From Clostridia bacterium (GTDB lineage Bacteria; Bacillota; Clostridia; CAKSNL01; HGM11501), in NCBI GenBank assembly GCA_900766735.1, contig CAAFWO010000033.1, positions 1 to 64,000 of the forward strand: DNA of 64,000 bases, in the 5' to 3' direction. The position numbers and the translations under genes were made by a program. The notes below the pieces were generated by a model, which ran no database searches, had not been told where the DNA came from, and saw only the letters and a list, made by a program, of their open reading frames with translations. This document shows positions 35,501 through 42,827 of this stretch, piece by piece (positions within the stretch are counted from its first letter, which is position 1; the number at the start of each line of letters is the position of its first letter).

Positions 35501-36761
35501 CCGCGAGGCGGAGGTCGAGCGCCTGAAATTAGGGTGCACCGGCGTTAAGAGGACGACGGGTCAGCACCCCGGCGGCGTTATCGTCTGCCCGAAGGACAGG
35601 GATATTCACGATTTTACTCCGGTTCAGCACCCGGCGGACGACCCGGACAGCGACGTTACGACGACGCACTTTGACTATCACTCAATCCACGACAACCTCT
35701 TAAAGCTCGACATACTCGGACACGATGATCCGACGGTTATAAGAATGCTGGAGGATCTGACGGGCACAAAGGTTCAGGACATCAAGTTAGACGATAAGGA
35801 GACGATGAGCCTCTTTTCGTCGACCGAGGCGCTCGGGGTGACGCCGGAGGAGATCGACTCCACGGTCGGAACATACGGCATTCCGGAGTTCGGGACGAGA
35901 ATAGTCAGAAACATGCTTGTCGAAACGAAGCCGAAAACGTTTTCCGAGCTCGTCCGGATCAGCGGACTTTCGCACGGAACGGACGTTTGGTTCGGCAACG
36001 CGCAGGATCTTGTCAATTCCAAGACCTGCGACTTAAACAGCTGCATCTGCACGCGTGACGATATTATGGCATATCTTATCTCCAAGGGAATGGACAACGG
36101 TGTTGCGTTTAAGATAATGGAATCCGTCCGAAAGGGAAAGGGGCTTTCCGCCGAGTGGGAGGCCATGATGCGCGAGCACAATGTGCCCGAGTGGTATATC
36201 GATTCGTGCTTAAAGATAAAATATATGTTCCCAAAGGCGCACGCCGCGGCATATGTTACCAACGCCTTCAGGATCGCATGGTACAAGGTGCACCGCCCGG
36301 CAGAGTTTTATATCGCGTATTTCTCGGTGCGTGCGGACGAGTTTGACTATGATATGATGACCAAGGGATATGACTATACAAACGACAAAATAAAAGAGTT
36401 TGAAAAAATGGGCAAGGGCATCAGCGCGAGGGAAAAGAACCTTCAGACGATTCTTGAAATGTGCCGCGAAATGTATGCGCGCGGAATCAGCTTCGAGCCT
36501 GTGGACCTTTATAAATCGCACGCTACAAAGTTCCTAAAGGCAGAGAACGGAAACATCATTCCGCCCCTCGGGTCGATAGCGAACCTCGGCGCAGTTGCGG
36601 CAAGGCAGATCACAGAGGCGAGGGAGAGCGGCGAGGAGTTTTTCTCGGTCGAAGATCTAAGACAGCGCGCCAAGGTCGGCAAAAGCGTGACCGATCTTTT
36701 AGCCGCGGCAGGGTGCTTAAAGGGAATGCAGGAAAGCAGTCAGATGACGCTGTTTGACTAA
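32538..36761 (+). CDS. polC: DNA polymerase III PolC
   Basis: The 1407-residue replicative polymerase of low-GC Gram-positives. Order: an N-terminal domain (1-200), OB fold (about 205-300), a PHP domain split by the exonuclease (ELHCHTQMSAMDAV near 308), the inserted DEDDh proofreading exonuclease (VVIFDIETTGL near 392; FCNGAPVVAHNAKFD and HHRAVNDAE follow), a zinc motif (CPNCKY...CPNCGTE, about 878-914), and palm motifs with the catalytic Asp pair in VPDIDLNFSG (about 932). Then come the fingers and beta-binding regions. The last residues (MTLFD) resemble a clamp-binding peptide. It is the last gene of its operon and is followed by a strong terminator. Confidence 0.97.
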   Translation: MKALGKVFVGAAIPEAFRGAEVINAEIDKKARTMGILIALDKVVASGEIKKLKKSIKEYYNLKECSLSFVFNEAEATKEFFSAYHEHLLYILGEREPIYKYMLLGSRMNFSENVLTLSAVHGGVEMLKEKKCADLIKRIVHDETGLSVGVEFSDEKEEVKMPVLETVTVTEKKPEKEVKKTVAKTVSGKLILGKPIKGEIMKIADITEETDKLIIKGDVLGIDTRELRSKKVIVKFILTDGTSSIGCKFFTTGEALPEIMAAIKGATVCVQGEIRNDPFEREETVSVRCIEKAEKKVKTDDEPVKRVELHCHTQMSAMDAVCSATAVVKRAISWGMKAVAITDHGVVQAYPEALKAKGDNPIKIIYGVEGYLVPDTIGAVTNHKPYNINSEVVIFDIETTGLDKNNDAITEIGAVKVKDGKITDRFSTFVDPKRHIPEKITELTGITDEMVSGAPDEKKAVGDFISFCNGAPVVAHNAKFDTGFIKNAARRSGLTFDNTIICTLLLSQALLPELKKHKLNIIADYLNIENPNHHRAVNDAEVTAGIWVDFVRRMKGLGIEDVSDINKKLGEKIDVRKTKNCYHVIILIKEQKGIKNLYKIISESHLNYLGRTPRIPKSLLEKYREGLIVGSACEAGELYRAMVADKSASEIEAIASFYDYLEIQPLKNNAFMIREGIVRSEAELIDYNKRILALADKLGKLTVATCDTHFLDPEDEVYRRILMDSKGFSDADNQPPLYFRNTREMLDEFSYLGDRAYEVVVENTNKIADMIDDLIPIKSGSYPPTIENSAEDLKRLCFEKAYRLYGDPLPPFVLDRLERELNPIISHGYDVMYMIAQKLVKKSNDDGYIVGSRGSVGSSFVAFLSGITEINSLPAHYLCPNCKYLEFPKVSPGLSGCDMPDKMCPNCGTELNKEGHDIPFETFLGFNADKVPDIDLNFSGDYQTKAHKYTEVIFGHGYVFKAGTIGTVAEKTAYGYVKKYFEKRGIRVREAEVERLKLGCTGVKRTTGQHPGGVIVCPKDRDIHDFTPVQHPADDPDSDVTTTHFDYHSIHDNLLKLDILGHDDPTVIRMLEDLTGTKVQDIKLDDKETMSLFSSTEALGVTPEEIDSTVGTYGIPEFGTRIVRNMLVETKPKTFSELVRISGLSHGTDVWFGNAQDLVNSKTCDLNSCICTRDDIMAYLISKGMDNGVAFKIMESVRKGKGLSAEWEAMMREHNVPEWYIDSCLKIKYMFPKAHAAAYVTNAFRIAWYKVHRPAEFYIAYFSVRADEFDYDMMTKGYDYTNDKIKEFEKMGKGISAREKNLQTILEMCREMYARGISFEPVDLYKSHATKFLKAENGNIIPPLGSIANLGAVAARQITEARESGEEFFSVEDLRQRAKVGKSVTDLLAAAGCLKGMQESSQMTLFD

Positions 36762-36798
36762 AAAAAACCGTATCACAAATCGTGATACGGTTTTTTTT
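36762..36798. terminator. bidirectional terminator between polC and the ubiquitin-like gene
   Basis: AAAAAAACCGTATCAC-AAAT-style loop-GTGATACGGTTTTTTTT hairpin with A and T tracts. It ends polC and the convergent minus-strand operon. Confidence 0.9.
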
Positions 36799-37351
36799 AA
36801 TTCTGCGGTTTTCTGCCGTGGCTTCTGTGATAATTTCTGCTTTTCGGCTTGAAGGGAACGGGCGCGCCGTCCTTCTTCTGCTCCGTCTGGTTCTGCGTCT
36901 GCGGCTTTTCCTGCGGTGCGGGCTTATTTGATGAGTGTTCCGGCCTTCTGCGCCTCTGATTGGGATAGCTTCCGGGCTTTCTCATGGGCTCTTTCTTCGG
37001 ACCGTCCTCATTTTCGGGAACGCGCTTTTTCTGCGGCCGTCTGTCATTACGCTGCCTTTTTATCGGCGCATCGTTTTCCGGGAGCGGAGGAATCGGCTCA
37101 AAGACGGTGGGGATGAGATATATTTCGTCCCCGTCGGCAACAGAGCTCTGCTCAAACGTCTGCGTAAGGTCGGTTATCTCTGTCCCGTTATGCATCACGC
37201 GGAAAGTCTTGGGGTCTGCCGAGTCGATGACGAACTGAAAGCCGATGAGCTTTTCGATCATCACACCGACGGGCATATCGTCCGTCACGCGGTAGCGGAG
37301 ACGGCGTTCCTCGTCCTGACCGTATATGAATAAAAGTGTTAATTTCTGCAT
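36797..37351 (-). CDS. ubiquitin-like (YukD-type) domain protein with a basic disordered tail
   Basis: 184 residues. The first 85 form a predicted beta-grasp: a beta-hairpin (LTLLFIY...RLRYRVT), the helix DDMPVGVMIEKLIGFQF, then FRVMHNGTEITDLTQTFEQS and SVADGDEIYLIP. This strand/helix/strand layout, with the VADGD turn, resembles EsaB/YukD-type ubiquitin-like proteins. Residues 95-184 are of low complexity, rich in Lys, Arg, Pro and Gln (KRQRNDRRPQKKR). No type VII secretion genes are in the window. It is the last gene of the murA-walJ operon, 25 bases after walJ. The function is unknown; binding to nucleic acid or an acidic partner through the tail is only a guess. Confidence 0.6.
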   Translation of the reverse strand: MQKLTLLFIYGQDEERRLRYRVTDDMPVGVMIEKLIGFQFVIDSADPKTFRVMHNGTEITDLTQTFEQSSVADGDEIYLIPTVFEPIPPLPENDAPIKRQRNDRRPQKKRVPENEDGPKKEPMRKPGSYPNQRRRRPEHSSNKPAPQEKPQTQNQTEQKKDGAPVPFKPKSRNYHRSHGRKPQN

Positions 37352-37376
37352 CCTGATTCCTCCGATTTATGTTGCC

Positions 37377-38138
37377 TTAAAGAGCGCAGGGAACGTTTTT
37401 TAAGGCCGTTTTGAGTGTGTATTTCTTCCCGGAGCCGGACAAAACGGCGTCAACCGTGCCGAATGCCGCCTCGGGAGTATTGTTCTGACTGCTTAAATGT
37501 GCGAGCATAAATGAAGTTGTGCCTTCGTTTAACAAAGAAAGGCAGGCCTTCGCACAGTCATCGTTTGAAAGGTGGCCGCGCTCGCCCCTTATCCGCGCTT
37601 TAAGAAAATAGGGATATGAGCCGGACATTAAAAGCGAAACATCATGGTTCGCCTCGATTATCACGGACGATGAACCCTTAATGTGGGAAAGCATGCCGTC
37701 CGTCATAATGCCGGTGTCGGTGATTAGCGAGGCCTTGTCGGCCTTGTCCGATTCTGACTCAAATGTGAAGGCGACGGTCGACGCGTCGTGACTCACCAAA
37801 AACGGTGTGACCTTAATATTGCCAACCGAAAAGGGAACCTCCGGCGTGATTACGTTGACCTCACCCGAAAAGGAGAGGCCGGATTCTCTTAATGTATCCC
37901 CTGTTATGTATAAAGGAACGCCGAATTTTTTCATGACCGCTTCGGCGCATTTTATGTGGTCGCTGTGTGCGTGCGAGATCAAAAGCGCGCCGACTGGGCC
38001 GATGCCAAGCTCCGAGAGCCCGGACTCGATTCTTTTAAGGCTTATTCCGCAGTCAGACAAAATGGCCGTTTCTCCGTTTGACACCGCGTAGCAGTTGCCT
38101 GACGATGAGCTTGAAATTGAGTAAAGCGAGATCTTCAT
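37377..38138 (-). CDS. walJ: MBL-fold metallohydrolase, WalJ/YycJ family
   Basis: 253 residues. A metallo-beta-lactamase-fold enzyme of the YycJ/WalJ type, with the zinc motif ISHAHSDHIKCA near residue 55 and further His/Asp ligands in SHDAST and TDTG. The N terminus (SISSSSSGNCY) is typical of the family. The B. subtilis homologue is a 5'-3' DNA exonuclease linked to mismatch repair, found beside the walRK genes; here walRK is absent and the gene follows murA, overlapping it by four bases (ATGA). Confidence 0.85.
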   Translation of the reverse strand: MKISLYSISSSSSGNCYAVSNGETAILSDCGISLKRIESGLSELGIGPVGALLISHAHSDHIKCAEAVMKKFGVPLYITGDTLRESGLSFSGEVNVITPEVPFSVGNIKVTPFLVSHDASTVAFTFESESDKADKASLITDTGIMTDGMLSHIKGSSSVIIEANHDVSLLMSGSYPYFLKARIRGERGHLSNDDCAKACLSLLNEGTTSFMLAHLSSQNNTPEAAFGTVDAVLSGSGKKYTLKTALKNVPCAL

Positions 38139-39391
38139 TCTTCCACACGCTCGATCTTTGCGCCGAGAGAGCGAAGCTTATCTTCAAAGCGTTCATAGCC
38201 TCTGTCGATAAATACAGTGTTTGTGACCTCGGTTATTCCGGAGGCCATGAGCCCGGCGATGACAACGGCCGCGCCGCCTCTTAAGTCGGTCGCCTTAACT
38301 GGTGCTCCGTAAAGCTCGGGAACGGACTCGATCGTCGCCATTTTGCCGGCGGCGTTTATCTTTGCGCCCATTCTTATAAGCTCGTCCGTATACTGAAAAC
38401 GGTTGTCCCACACGCCCTCAACCATAACGCTGACGCCCTGCGCCTTTGTAAGGAGCGCGACCATCTGTGGCTGAAGGTCTGTCGGGAAACCGGGATAAGG
38501 CATTGTCAAAACGTTTGTCGCGCGAAGATGATCCGTGCCCTCGACCCTTATCGCGTCGTCAAGCTCGGTAACCTTTGCGCCGACCTCGATAAGCTTTGCG
38601 GTGAGCGATTCCATGTGCTTCGGAATAACATTTTTGATCAGAACATTGCCCCCGGTCGCGGCCGCGGCAATCATAAATGTGCCGGCCTCAATCTGATCGG
38701 GAATGATCTGGTATGAGCCGCCGCGCATTTCTTTAACGCCCTTTATCTTGACCGTGTTTGTGCCGGCGCCCCTGATGTTGGCGCCCATAGCGTTTAAGAA
38801 ATTCGCCATATCGACGATGTGCGGCTCTCTTGCCGCATTTTCGATAACTGTCACGCCGTCTGCCAGGCAGGAAGCGAGCATAATATTTATAGTCGCGCCG
38901 ACGCTCACCTTGTCGAGATAGACATTTGCGCCGGAAAGGTGAGAGGCTTCGGCCTTTATGACTCCGCGCGAATCGTCGACCGAAGCGCCGAGCGCCTTAA
39001 AGCCCTTAATGTGCTGATCAATCGGCCGTGTGCCGAAATTACAGCCGCCGGGCATGGCGATCTCCGCCTTATGAAAGCGGCTTAAAAGCGAGCCGATGAG
39101 ATAATATGACCCCCTGATACGGCGGACAAGCTCATAGTCCGGCGCGGTCGAGGTTATCACGGTCGAATCCACCAGAACAGAATGACTGTCCGGCCTTGAG
39201 ACCTTCGCACCGAGGCTTTTTATTATATCTATTATAACGTCTACATCGCTGATGTCGGGTATATTTTCGATCCGGCACACGCCGTTGACCAAAAGCGTGC
39301 CGGAAAGTATGGCAAGGACGGAGTTTTTCGCGCCGGATATGCTGACTTCGCCCGATAAGCGCGACGGCCCCGTGATTACGAGTTTTTCCAT
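38135..39391 (-). CDS. murA: UDP-N-acetylglucosamine 1-carboxyvinyltransferase
   Basis: 418-residue enzyme for the first committed step of peptidoglycan synthesis: transfer of enolpyruvate from PEP to UDP-GlcNAc. The signature begins GAKNSVLAILSG near residue 20, and the active-site Cys (fosfomycin target) is in MPGGCNFGTRPIDQH near residue 114. The catalytic and conserved end motifs (DLRGGAAVVIAG, then FIDRGYERFE) are intact. First gene of an operon with walJ and the ubiquitin-like ORF. Clostridia often have two murA paralogs; only one is seen here. Confidence 0.95.
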   Translation of the reverse strand: MEKLVITGPSRLSGEVSISGAKNSVLAILSGTLLVNGVCRIENIPDISDVDVIIDIIKSLGAKVSRPDSHSVLVDSTVITSTAPDYELVRRIRGSYYLIGSLLSRFHKAEIAMPGGCNFGTRPIDQHIKGFKALGASVDDSRGVIKAEASHLSGANVYLDKVSVGATINIMLASCLADGVTVIENAAREPHIVDMANFLNAMGANIRGAGTNTVKIKGVKEMRGGSYQIIPDQIEAGTFMIAAAATGGNVLIKNVIPKHMESLTAKLIEVGAKVTELDDAIRVEGTDHLRATNVLTMPYPGFPTDLQPQMVALLTKAQGVSVMVEGVWDNRFQYTDELIRMGAKINAAGKMATIESVPELYGAPVKATDLRGGAAVVIAGLMASGITEVTNTVFIDRGYERFEDKLRSLGAKIERVEE

Positions 39392-39433
39392 AACATAAAT
39401 CCCCTGTCGTGTTTTTTTAAAATTGTCTAATTA

Positions 39434-39462
39434 ATTATACTACTTTTTCAAGAAAAAATCAA
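39434..39462 (-). promoter_or_regulatory. sigma-A promoter of murA-walJ
   Basis: Minus-strand TTGATT (39457-39462), 17-base spacer, TATAAT (39434-39439), about 40 bases before the murA start. Confidence 0.75.
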
Positions 39463-39484
39463 TAATTTTAAGAAAATAAAATTA

Positions 39485-39706
39485 TCAGCGGTTAAATGAT
39501 TTGGGTTCTGAAATCAGCCCGACAATGAAGTCGGCCGAAACATTGTAAAATTCACACAGCTTATAAAGGTCTTCGAGCTTTAATTCGGCTCGGCCGGATT
39601 CGATATGACTGTAGCCTTGCTGTGATTTATTGATAAGTCTTCCGATAAAGCTCTGTGTAAGATCTCTGTCCTCGCGCAAAGCCCTTAATCTCGCCTGGTA
39701 ATCCAT
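39485..39706 (-). CDS. small XRE-family HTH repressor
   Basis: 73 residues consisting of little more than one lambda-repressor-like HTH (LTQSFIGRLINKSQQGYSHI, then ESGRAELKLEDLYKLCEFYN) and the short tail SADFIVGLISEPK common in Clostridia. It is divergent from the decayed gene at 39817, and the intergenic region holds three overlapping 15-bp palindromes of TTGAGT/ACTCAA half-sites. That makes autorepression and control of the divergent gene likely. Confidence 0.85.
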   Translation of the reverse strand: MDYQARLRALREDRDLTQSFIGRLINKSQQGYSHIESGRAELKLEDLYKLCEFYNVSADFIVGLISEPKSFNR

Positions 39707-39748
39707 ATTTCAACACCCCTTGTAGTTTATTCAGAAAGATAATATCAT

Positions 39749-39788
39749 ACTCAGTAATTGAGTGTTGAGTTATACTCAAAGATTGAGT
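39749..39788. promoter_or_regulatory. overlapping palindrome array (ACTCA/TTGAGT operators)
   Basis: Three 15-bp palindromes follow each other: ACTCAGTAATTGAGT (39749-39763), TTGAGTTATACTCAA (39765-39779) and ACTCAAAGATTGAGT (39774-39788); the last two overlap. They cover the -35 and spacer of the plus-strand promoter (39765-39793) and lie 43 bases before the XRE gene on the other strand. The spacing of about one helical turn fits cooperative binding of a small dimeric repressor. Confidence 0.75.
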
Positions 39789-39793
39789 ATAAT
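39765..39793 (+). promoter_or_regulatory. promoter of the decayed stalk-domain gene
   Basis: TTGAGT (39765-39770), 17-base spacer, TATAAT (39788-39793). The -35 hexamer is also an operator half-site, so repressor and polymerase would compete. Confidence 0.7.
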
Positions 39794-39816
39794 GTAAGAG
39801 GTTTACAAAACCGAAA

Positions 39817-40508
39817 TATGAAAGGAGATATTAAAATAAAAAAAATTAAAAGGGTTTGCGGGCGGATTTTTAGCCGGAGCTGTAGTTTGCTCATGCGTTG
39901 GGATCGCGGCGGACACATATACTGCCGTACCGCTGGATTTCAAGGTGCTGGTGAACGGCGAAGAGTTTGTTTCCGATCCTCCGGCACTGGCGGTTGACGG
40001 AAGAACTTACCTGCCGCTCAGAGCGATGGGCGAGGCTATCGGCGTTCCGGTGAACTGGAATGAGGAATTGCACCAGGCGGAGGTTGGAACGGTTCCTGAC
40101 GAGTCATCGGTTACCGTTAATAATGAAGTGCAGACTAACGGTATATGGAAGATGACTTATAAGAGCCTTAAAACGCTTAAAAAGATTGATGACTACGCTA
40201 AAGCCGAGGACGGCAAGGAGTTTGTCATAGTGTCGTTTGAGCTTGAAAACCTGACTGATGAAAAGCAAATCTTTAGCAGTATGTTTGACCTTGACAGCTA
40301 CTTTGATGATCTTAAAGAGAAACAGACTGTAGTAAGTTACAATGGAGAACACTCCCTTCTTTCAACAAGCGTGGAGCCGGGCAAAAAGGTCAAATGATAC
40401 CTTGCATATCGGGTGGATACATCGTGGAAGAAGCTTGAAATAGTGTACAATGATAATATACTCGATAAAAACGGGGAAAACGCATTGAAGTTCTGCATCT
40501 TAAAATAA
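39817..40508 (+). pseudogene. decayed gene: secreted protein with copper-amine-oxidase-like stalk domain
   Basis: The frame from 39841 to 40394 reads as a signal-peptide-like stretch (GFAGGFLAGAVVCSCVGIAA), then a stalk domain (LVNGEEFVSDPPALAVDGRT, YLPLRAMGEAIG), then a beta-rich domain with DGKEFVIVSFELENLTDE that resembles DUF4352/DUF5067-type modules. At the 5' end the start is lost. After AAAGGAG at 39821 the expected ATG-Lys-Lys reads ATA, and an extra A puts it in another frame. Near the 3' end a TGA at 40395-40397 interrupts the frame, which then continues to a TAA at 40506-40508 (YLAYRVDTSWKKLEIVYN...). At least three lesions make this a clear pseudogene. The promoter and operator array upstream are intact. 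Confidence 0.8.
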
Positions 40509-40545
40509 AAAATACCCTGACGGATCTTATCCGTCAGGGTATTTT
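40507..40545. terminator. bidirectional terminator
   Basis: AAAAATACCCTGACGGAT-CTT-ATCCGTCAGGGTATTTTT, a long perfect hairpin between the decayed gene (plus) and the AraC gene (minus). Confidence 0.9.
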
Positions 40546-40550
40546 TGTTT

Positions 40551-41291
40551 TCAGTGTTTTTCGCTTCGGAGCGAAGAGGGGGAAGTGCCGTAGTGCTTTT
40601 TTATAATACGGGAGAAATACTTTTCGCCCGAAAAGCCGCACTCGGATGCGATCTGATGGATAGAAAGGTCGATACTTATGAGCAGGCCGACGGCGCGGCT
40701 CAACCTTAAACCGGTTATGTATTTATTTGGCGACGACGAATAAAAAAGCATAAATTTTCGCCTTAAGCTCGCCTCGCTCATATTTCCGGCGCGGCAAATG
40801 GCGCTCACCGAAAGCGAAGGGTCAAGATAGTTTTCCGAGATGAAAGAGATGCATTTTTTAAAGTCCGGGTCGGCCACGCCGGAGCTTAAGTCAGCGGCGG
40901 TCTGCAAAATGTCATATATGAGCGATTTTGCACCGTTGATGCGAGGAGATTTGGCCCATTCGTCGGACAGGGTCTTGAATTTTTCATAAAAAAGCGAGCC
41001 GGCATCAAAGGCGAAATTTTCCGCGGTATCGTAATTTGCCCCGGTCAGATGGATCACAATGCTCTCGCTTTTTTTGTAGGAGACCTTGTAATCGGAAAAC
41101 GCCGGGATAAACGAAATATTGCCCCGGAAAGATGTGAAGCTCTGTTCTCCGATCAAAAAGTCGGCCTCGCCCTTTGTGCGGTAGCTTAGCGCCGCATAAG
41201 GCCGCCCCGAAACGCAGAATGTTCCGTCGTTATGGGAAAACACTCCGGCAGAGAGCACCTGAAATGTAAGATCGTCAAAATTATAGATCAT
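40551..41291 (-). CDS. AraC-family transcriptional regulator
   Basis: 246 residues. The N-terminal half is a cupin-like sensor, and the C-terminal 100 residues have two HTH motifs (LSVSAICRAGNMSEASLRRK and LSIHQIASECGFSGEKYFSR, followed by IIKKHYGTSPSSLR). It is divergent from the GH20 gene, and their promoters lie back to back in 126 bases, so it probably controls that glycan locus. Part of the targets in that locus are damaged, which may make the regulator partly redundant. Confidence 0.88.
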   Translation of the reverse strand: MIYNFDDLTFQVLSAGVFSHNDGTFCVSGRPYAALSYRTKGEADFLIGEQSFTSFRGNISFIPAFSDYKVSYKKSESIVIHLTGANYDTAENFAFDAGSLFYEKFKTLSDEWAKSPRINGAKSLIYDILQTAADLSSGVADPDFKKCISFISENYLDPSLSVSAICRAGNMSEASLRRKFMLFYSSSPNKYITGLRLSRAVGLLISIDLSIHQIASECGFSGEKYFSRIIKKHYGTSPSSLRSEKH

Positions 41292-41311
41292 AAAAACCGC
41301 CTCCCGGTTTT

Positions 41312-41340
41312 ATTATAGCACATAGTGAGCGAAAAGTCCA
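41312..41340 (-). promoter_or_regulatory. promoter of the AraC regulator (40551-41291)
   Basis: Minus-strand TGGACT (41335-41340), 17-base spacer, TGC-TATAAT (41312-41317, extended -10). Confidence 0.6.
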
Positions 41341-41361
41341 CCTTTTTGAGTGTAAAATGAG

Positions 41362-41389
41362 TTGAAGGCTGTTAAATTAGTAATATAAT
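41362..41389 (+). promoter_or_regulatory. promoter of the GH20 locus
   Basis: TTGAAG (41362-41367), 16-base spacer, TATAAT (41384-41389), with ribosome-binding site AAAAGGAGG before the GH20 start. The -35 is poor, as expected for an activator-dependent promoter. Confidence 0.55.
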
Positions 41390-41417
41390 AAGCTTAAAAG
41401 TAAAAGGAGGCGTTTAT

Positions 41418-42812
41418 ATGTTTTTTACACACCCTGATGCCGAAATGCACGGCGGAAGGTTTCATATTCCGGCAAAGGCGAATGCCGTCGCCGGAAAAGC
41501 ACTTGATTCTGCGATAATGAAGGAATTCTGGCATCGGTTCACCTTCGAAAGCTCTGCGCTTTCACTGAACACGGCCGATGATTTTATTTTTTCGCTCGGC
41601 GAGGCAAAAAAGGTCCTTCCCGGCGAAAAGGATTATGCGATAAATGTTGAAGAAACGGGAATATTTTTAAGCGCAAAGGACGAAAAAAGCCTAAAAGAGG
41701 GATTTATCACCCTTATGGATATGTTTTTGCCGGACGGGAGCGGCGCATATGCCGACTGCGTCACATTAAAGGAAAGTCCGCTGATAAAAAACAGAATGAT
41801 CCATTTTTGCGTTTTCCCCGATACGGAGCTCTGGGAAATAAAAAAGTTCATAAGGCTTTCGGGCGCGCTTAAATATTCTCATATTGTGTTGGAATTCTGG
41901 GGCATGATACACCTTGACTGCCTTTCGGAGCTTTCGTGGACTCACGCCTTTTCAAAGGACGAGATACGGCCGCTCATTAAGGAAGCAAATGACCTCGGAA
42001 TGGAGATCGTTCCGATGTTCAATCACTGGGGTCACGCATCGGCGAGCCGCCTCATGCACGGAAAGCACGTTGTCTTGGATCAGAACATCTCGCTCGCGCG
42101 GCTGTTTGATTATGACGGGTGGTGCTGGAGGATAGAAAGTGACGAGGTGAGGGCGCTTCAGGATAAGATTCGCGAAGAACTTTGCGAGCTTTGCGGAGAG
42201 GGAGAGTATTTTCATATCGGGTGCGACGAGGCATACGGATTTACATTCAAGAAAGAAGAGATTGACAGCTTCACGGGCTTTTTAAATTACACCGCGGGAG
42301 AGATCAAAAAATCGGGCAGAACGCCGATCATGTGGGCGGATATGCTGCTCTCGCGCCACGAGGACTACAATAAGAATAACAAATATAATATGGCCGCGCC
42401 GACGGCCAGCGCCGAGGAATATATGCTGAAAAACATCAGCCGCGATATAGTCATGGCGGACTGGCAGTACAATGCCACAGAAGCGCCGATAGAAACAGCA
42501 CTGACGCTTAAGAATGCGGGATTTACCGTTTTGGAGTGCCCGTATGACGAGGGAGGAGCACGCACCAGCCGCGCCGCTGTCGAAACGGTCAAAAACGGAG
42601 AGCTTTCGGGAATAATGCACACCACATGGCACACGCTTTCGTCCAGCACGGGCTATATCGGAAGAATCGCGGACATATCGTGGAGAGAGTGCAATGACAT
42701 AAGCTGGATAATGTACAATGTCAAAACGGCAGACATATTAAGAAAAGCATACCGCGCGAAGGACTATGAAAAGTCCGGCTGGGCGAGATGCGAAATAGGA
42801 ACAAGGACATAA
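41418..42812 (+). CDS. glycoside hydrolase family 20-like enzyme
   Basis: A 464-residue cytoplasmic protein (no signal peptide). It has a short N-terminal alpha/beta domain and a TIM barrel with the GH20 catalytic pair in FHIGCDEAYG near residue 268 (Asp-Glu of the H-x-G-x-D-E motif). Supporting segments are PMFNHWGHASASRLMHGKH, TPIMWADMLL and MHTTWHTLSS. GH20 enzymes are beta-N-acetylhexosaminidases or lacto-N-biosidases using substrate-assisted catalysis; this intracellular, shorter type is of unproven specificity. It is the first and only intact structural gene of the locus; two damaged genes follow. Confidence 0.78.
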   Translation: MFFTHPDAEMHGGRFHIPAKANAVAGKALDSAIMKEFWHRFTFESSALSLNTADDFIFSLGEAKKVLPGEKDYAINVEETGIFLSAKDEKSLKEGFITLMDMFLPDGSGAYADCVTLKESPLIKNRMIHFCVFPDTELWEIKKFIRLSGALKYSHIVLEFWGMIHLDCLSELSWTHAFSKDEIRPLIKEANDLGMEIVPMFNHWGHASASRLMHGKHVVLDQNISLARLFDYDGWCWRIESDEVRALQDKIREELCELCGEGEYFHIGCDEAYGFTFKKEEIDSFTGFLNYTAGEIKKSGRTPIMWADMLLSRHEDYNKNNKYNMAAPTASAEEYMLKNISRDIVMADWQYNATEAPIETALTLKNAGFTVLECPYDEGGARTSRAAVETVKNGELSGIMHTTWHTLSSSTGYIGRIADISWRECNDISWIMYNVKTADILRKAYRAKDYEKSGWARCEIGTRT

Positions 42813-42827
42813 GAAAGGAAGGATCAT

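Noticed and set aside
36797..37351. Component of a type VII secretion locus
   Set aside because: The ubiquitin-like fold suggested YukD, but no EssC, EsxA, YueB-like or related genes are nearby.
39758..39997. 79-residue plus-strand ORF
   Set aside because: It starts inside the operator array, and its second half is a shifted frame of the decayed stalk-domain gene.
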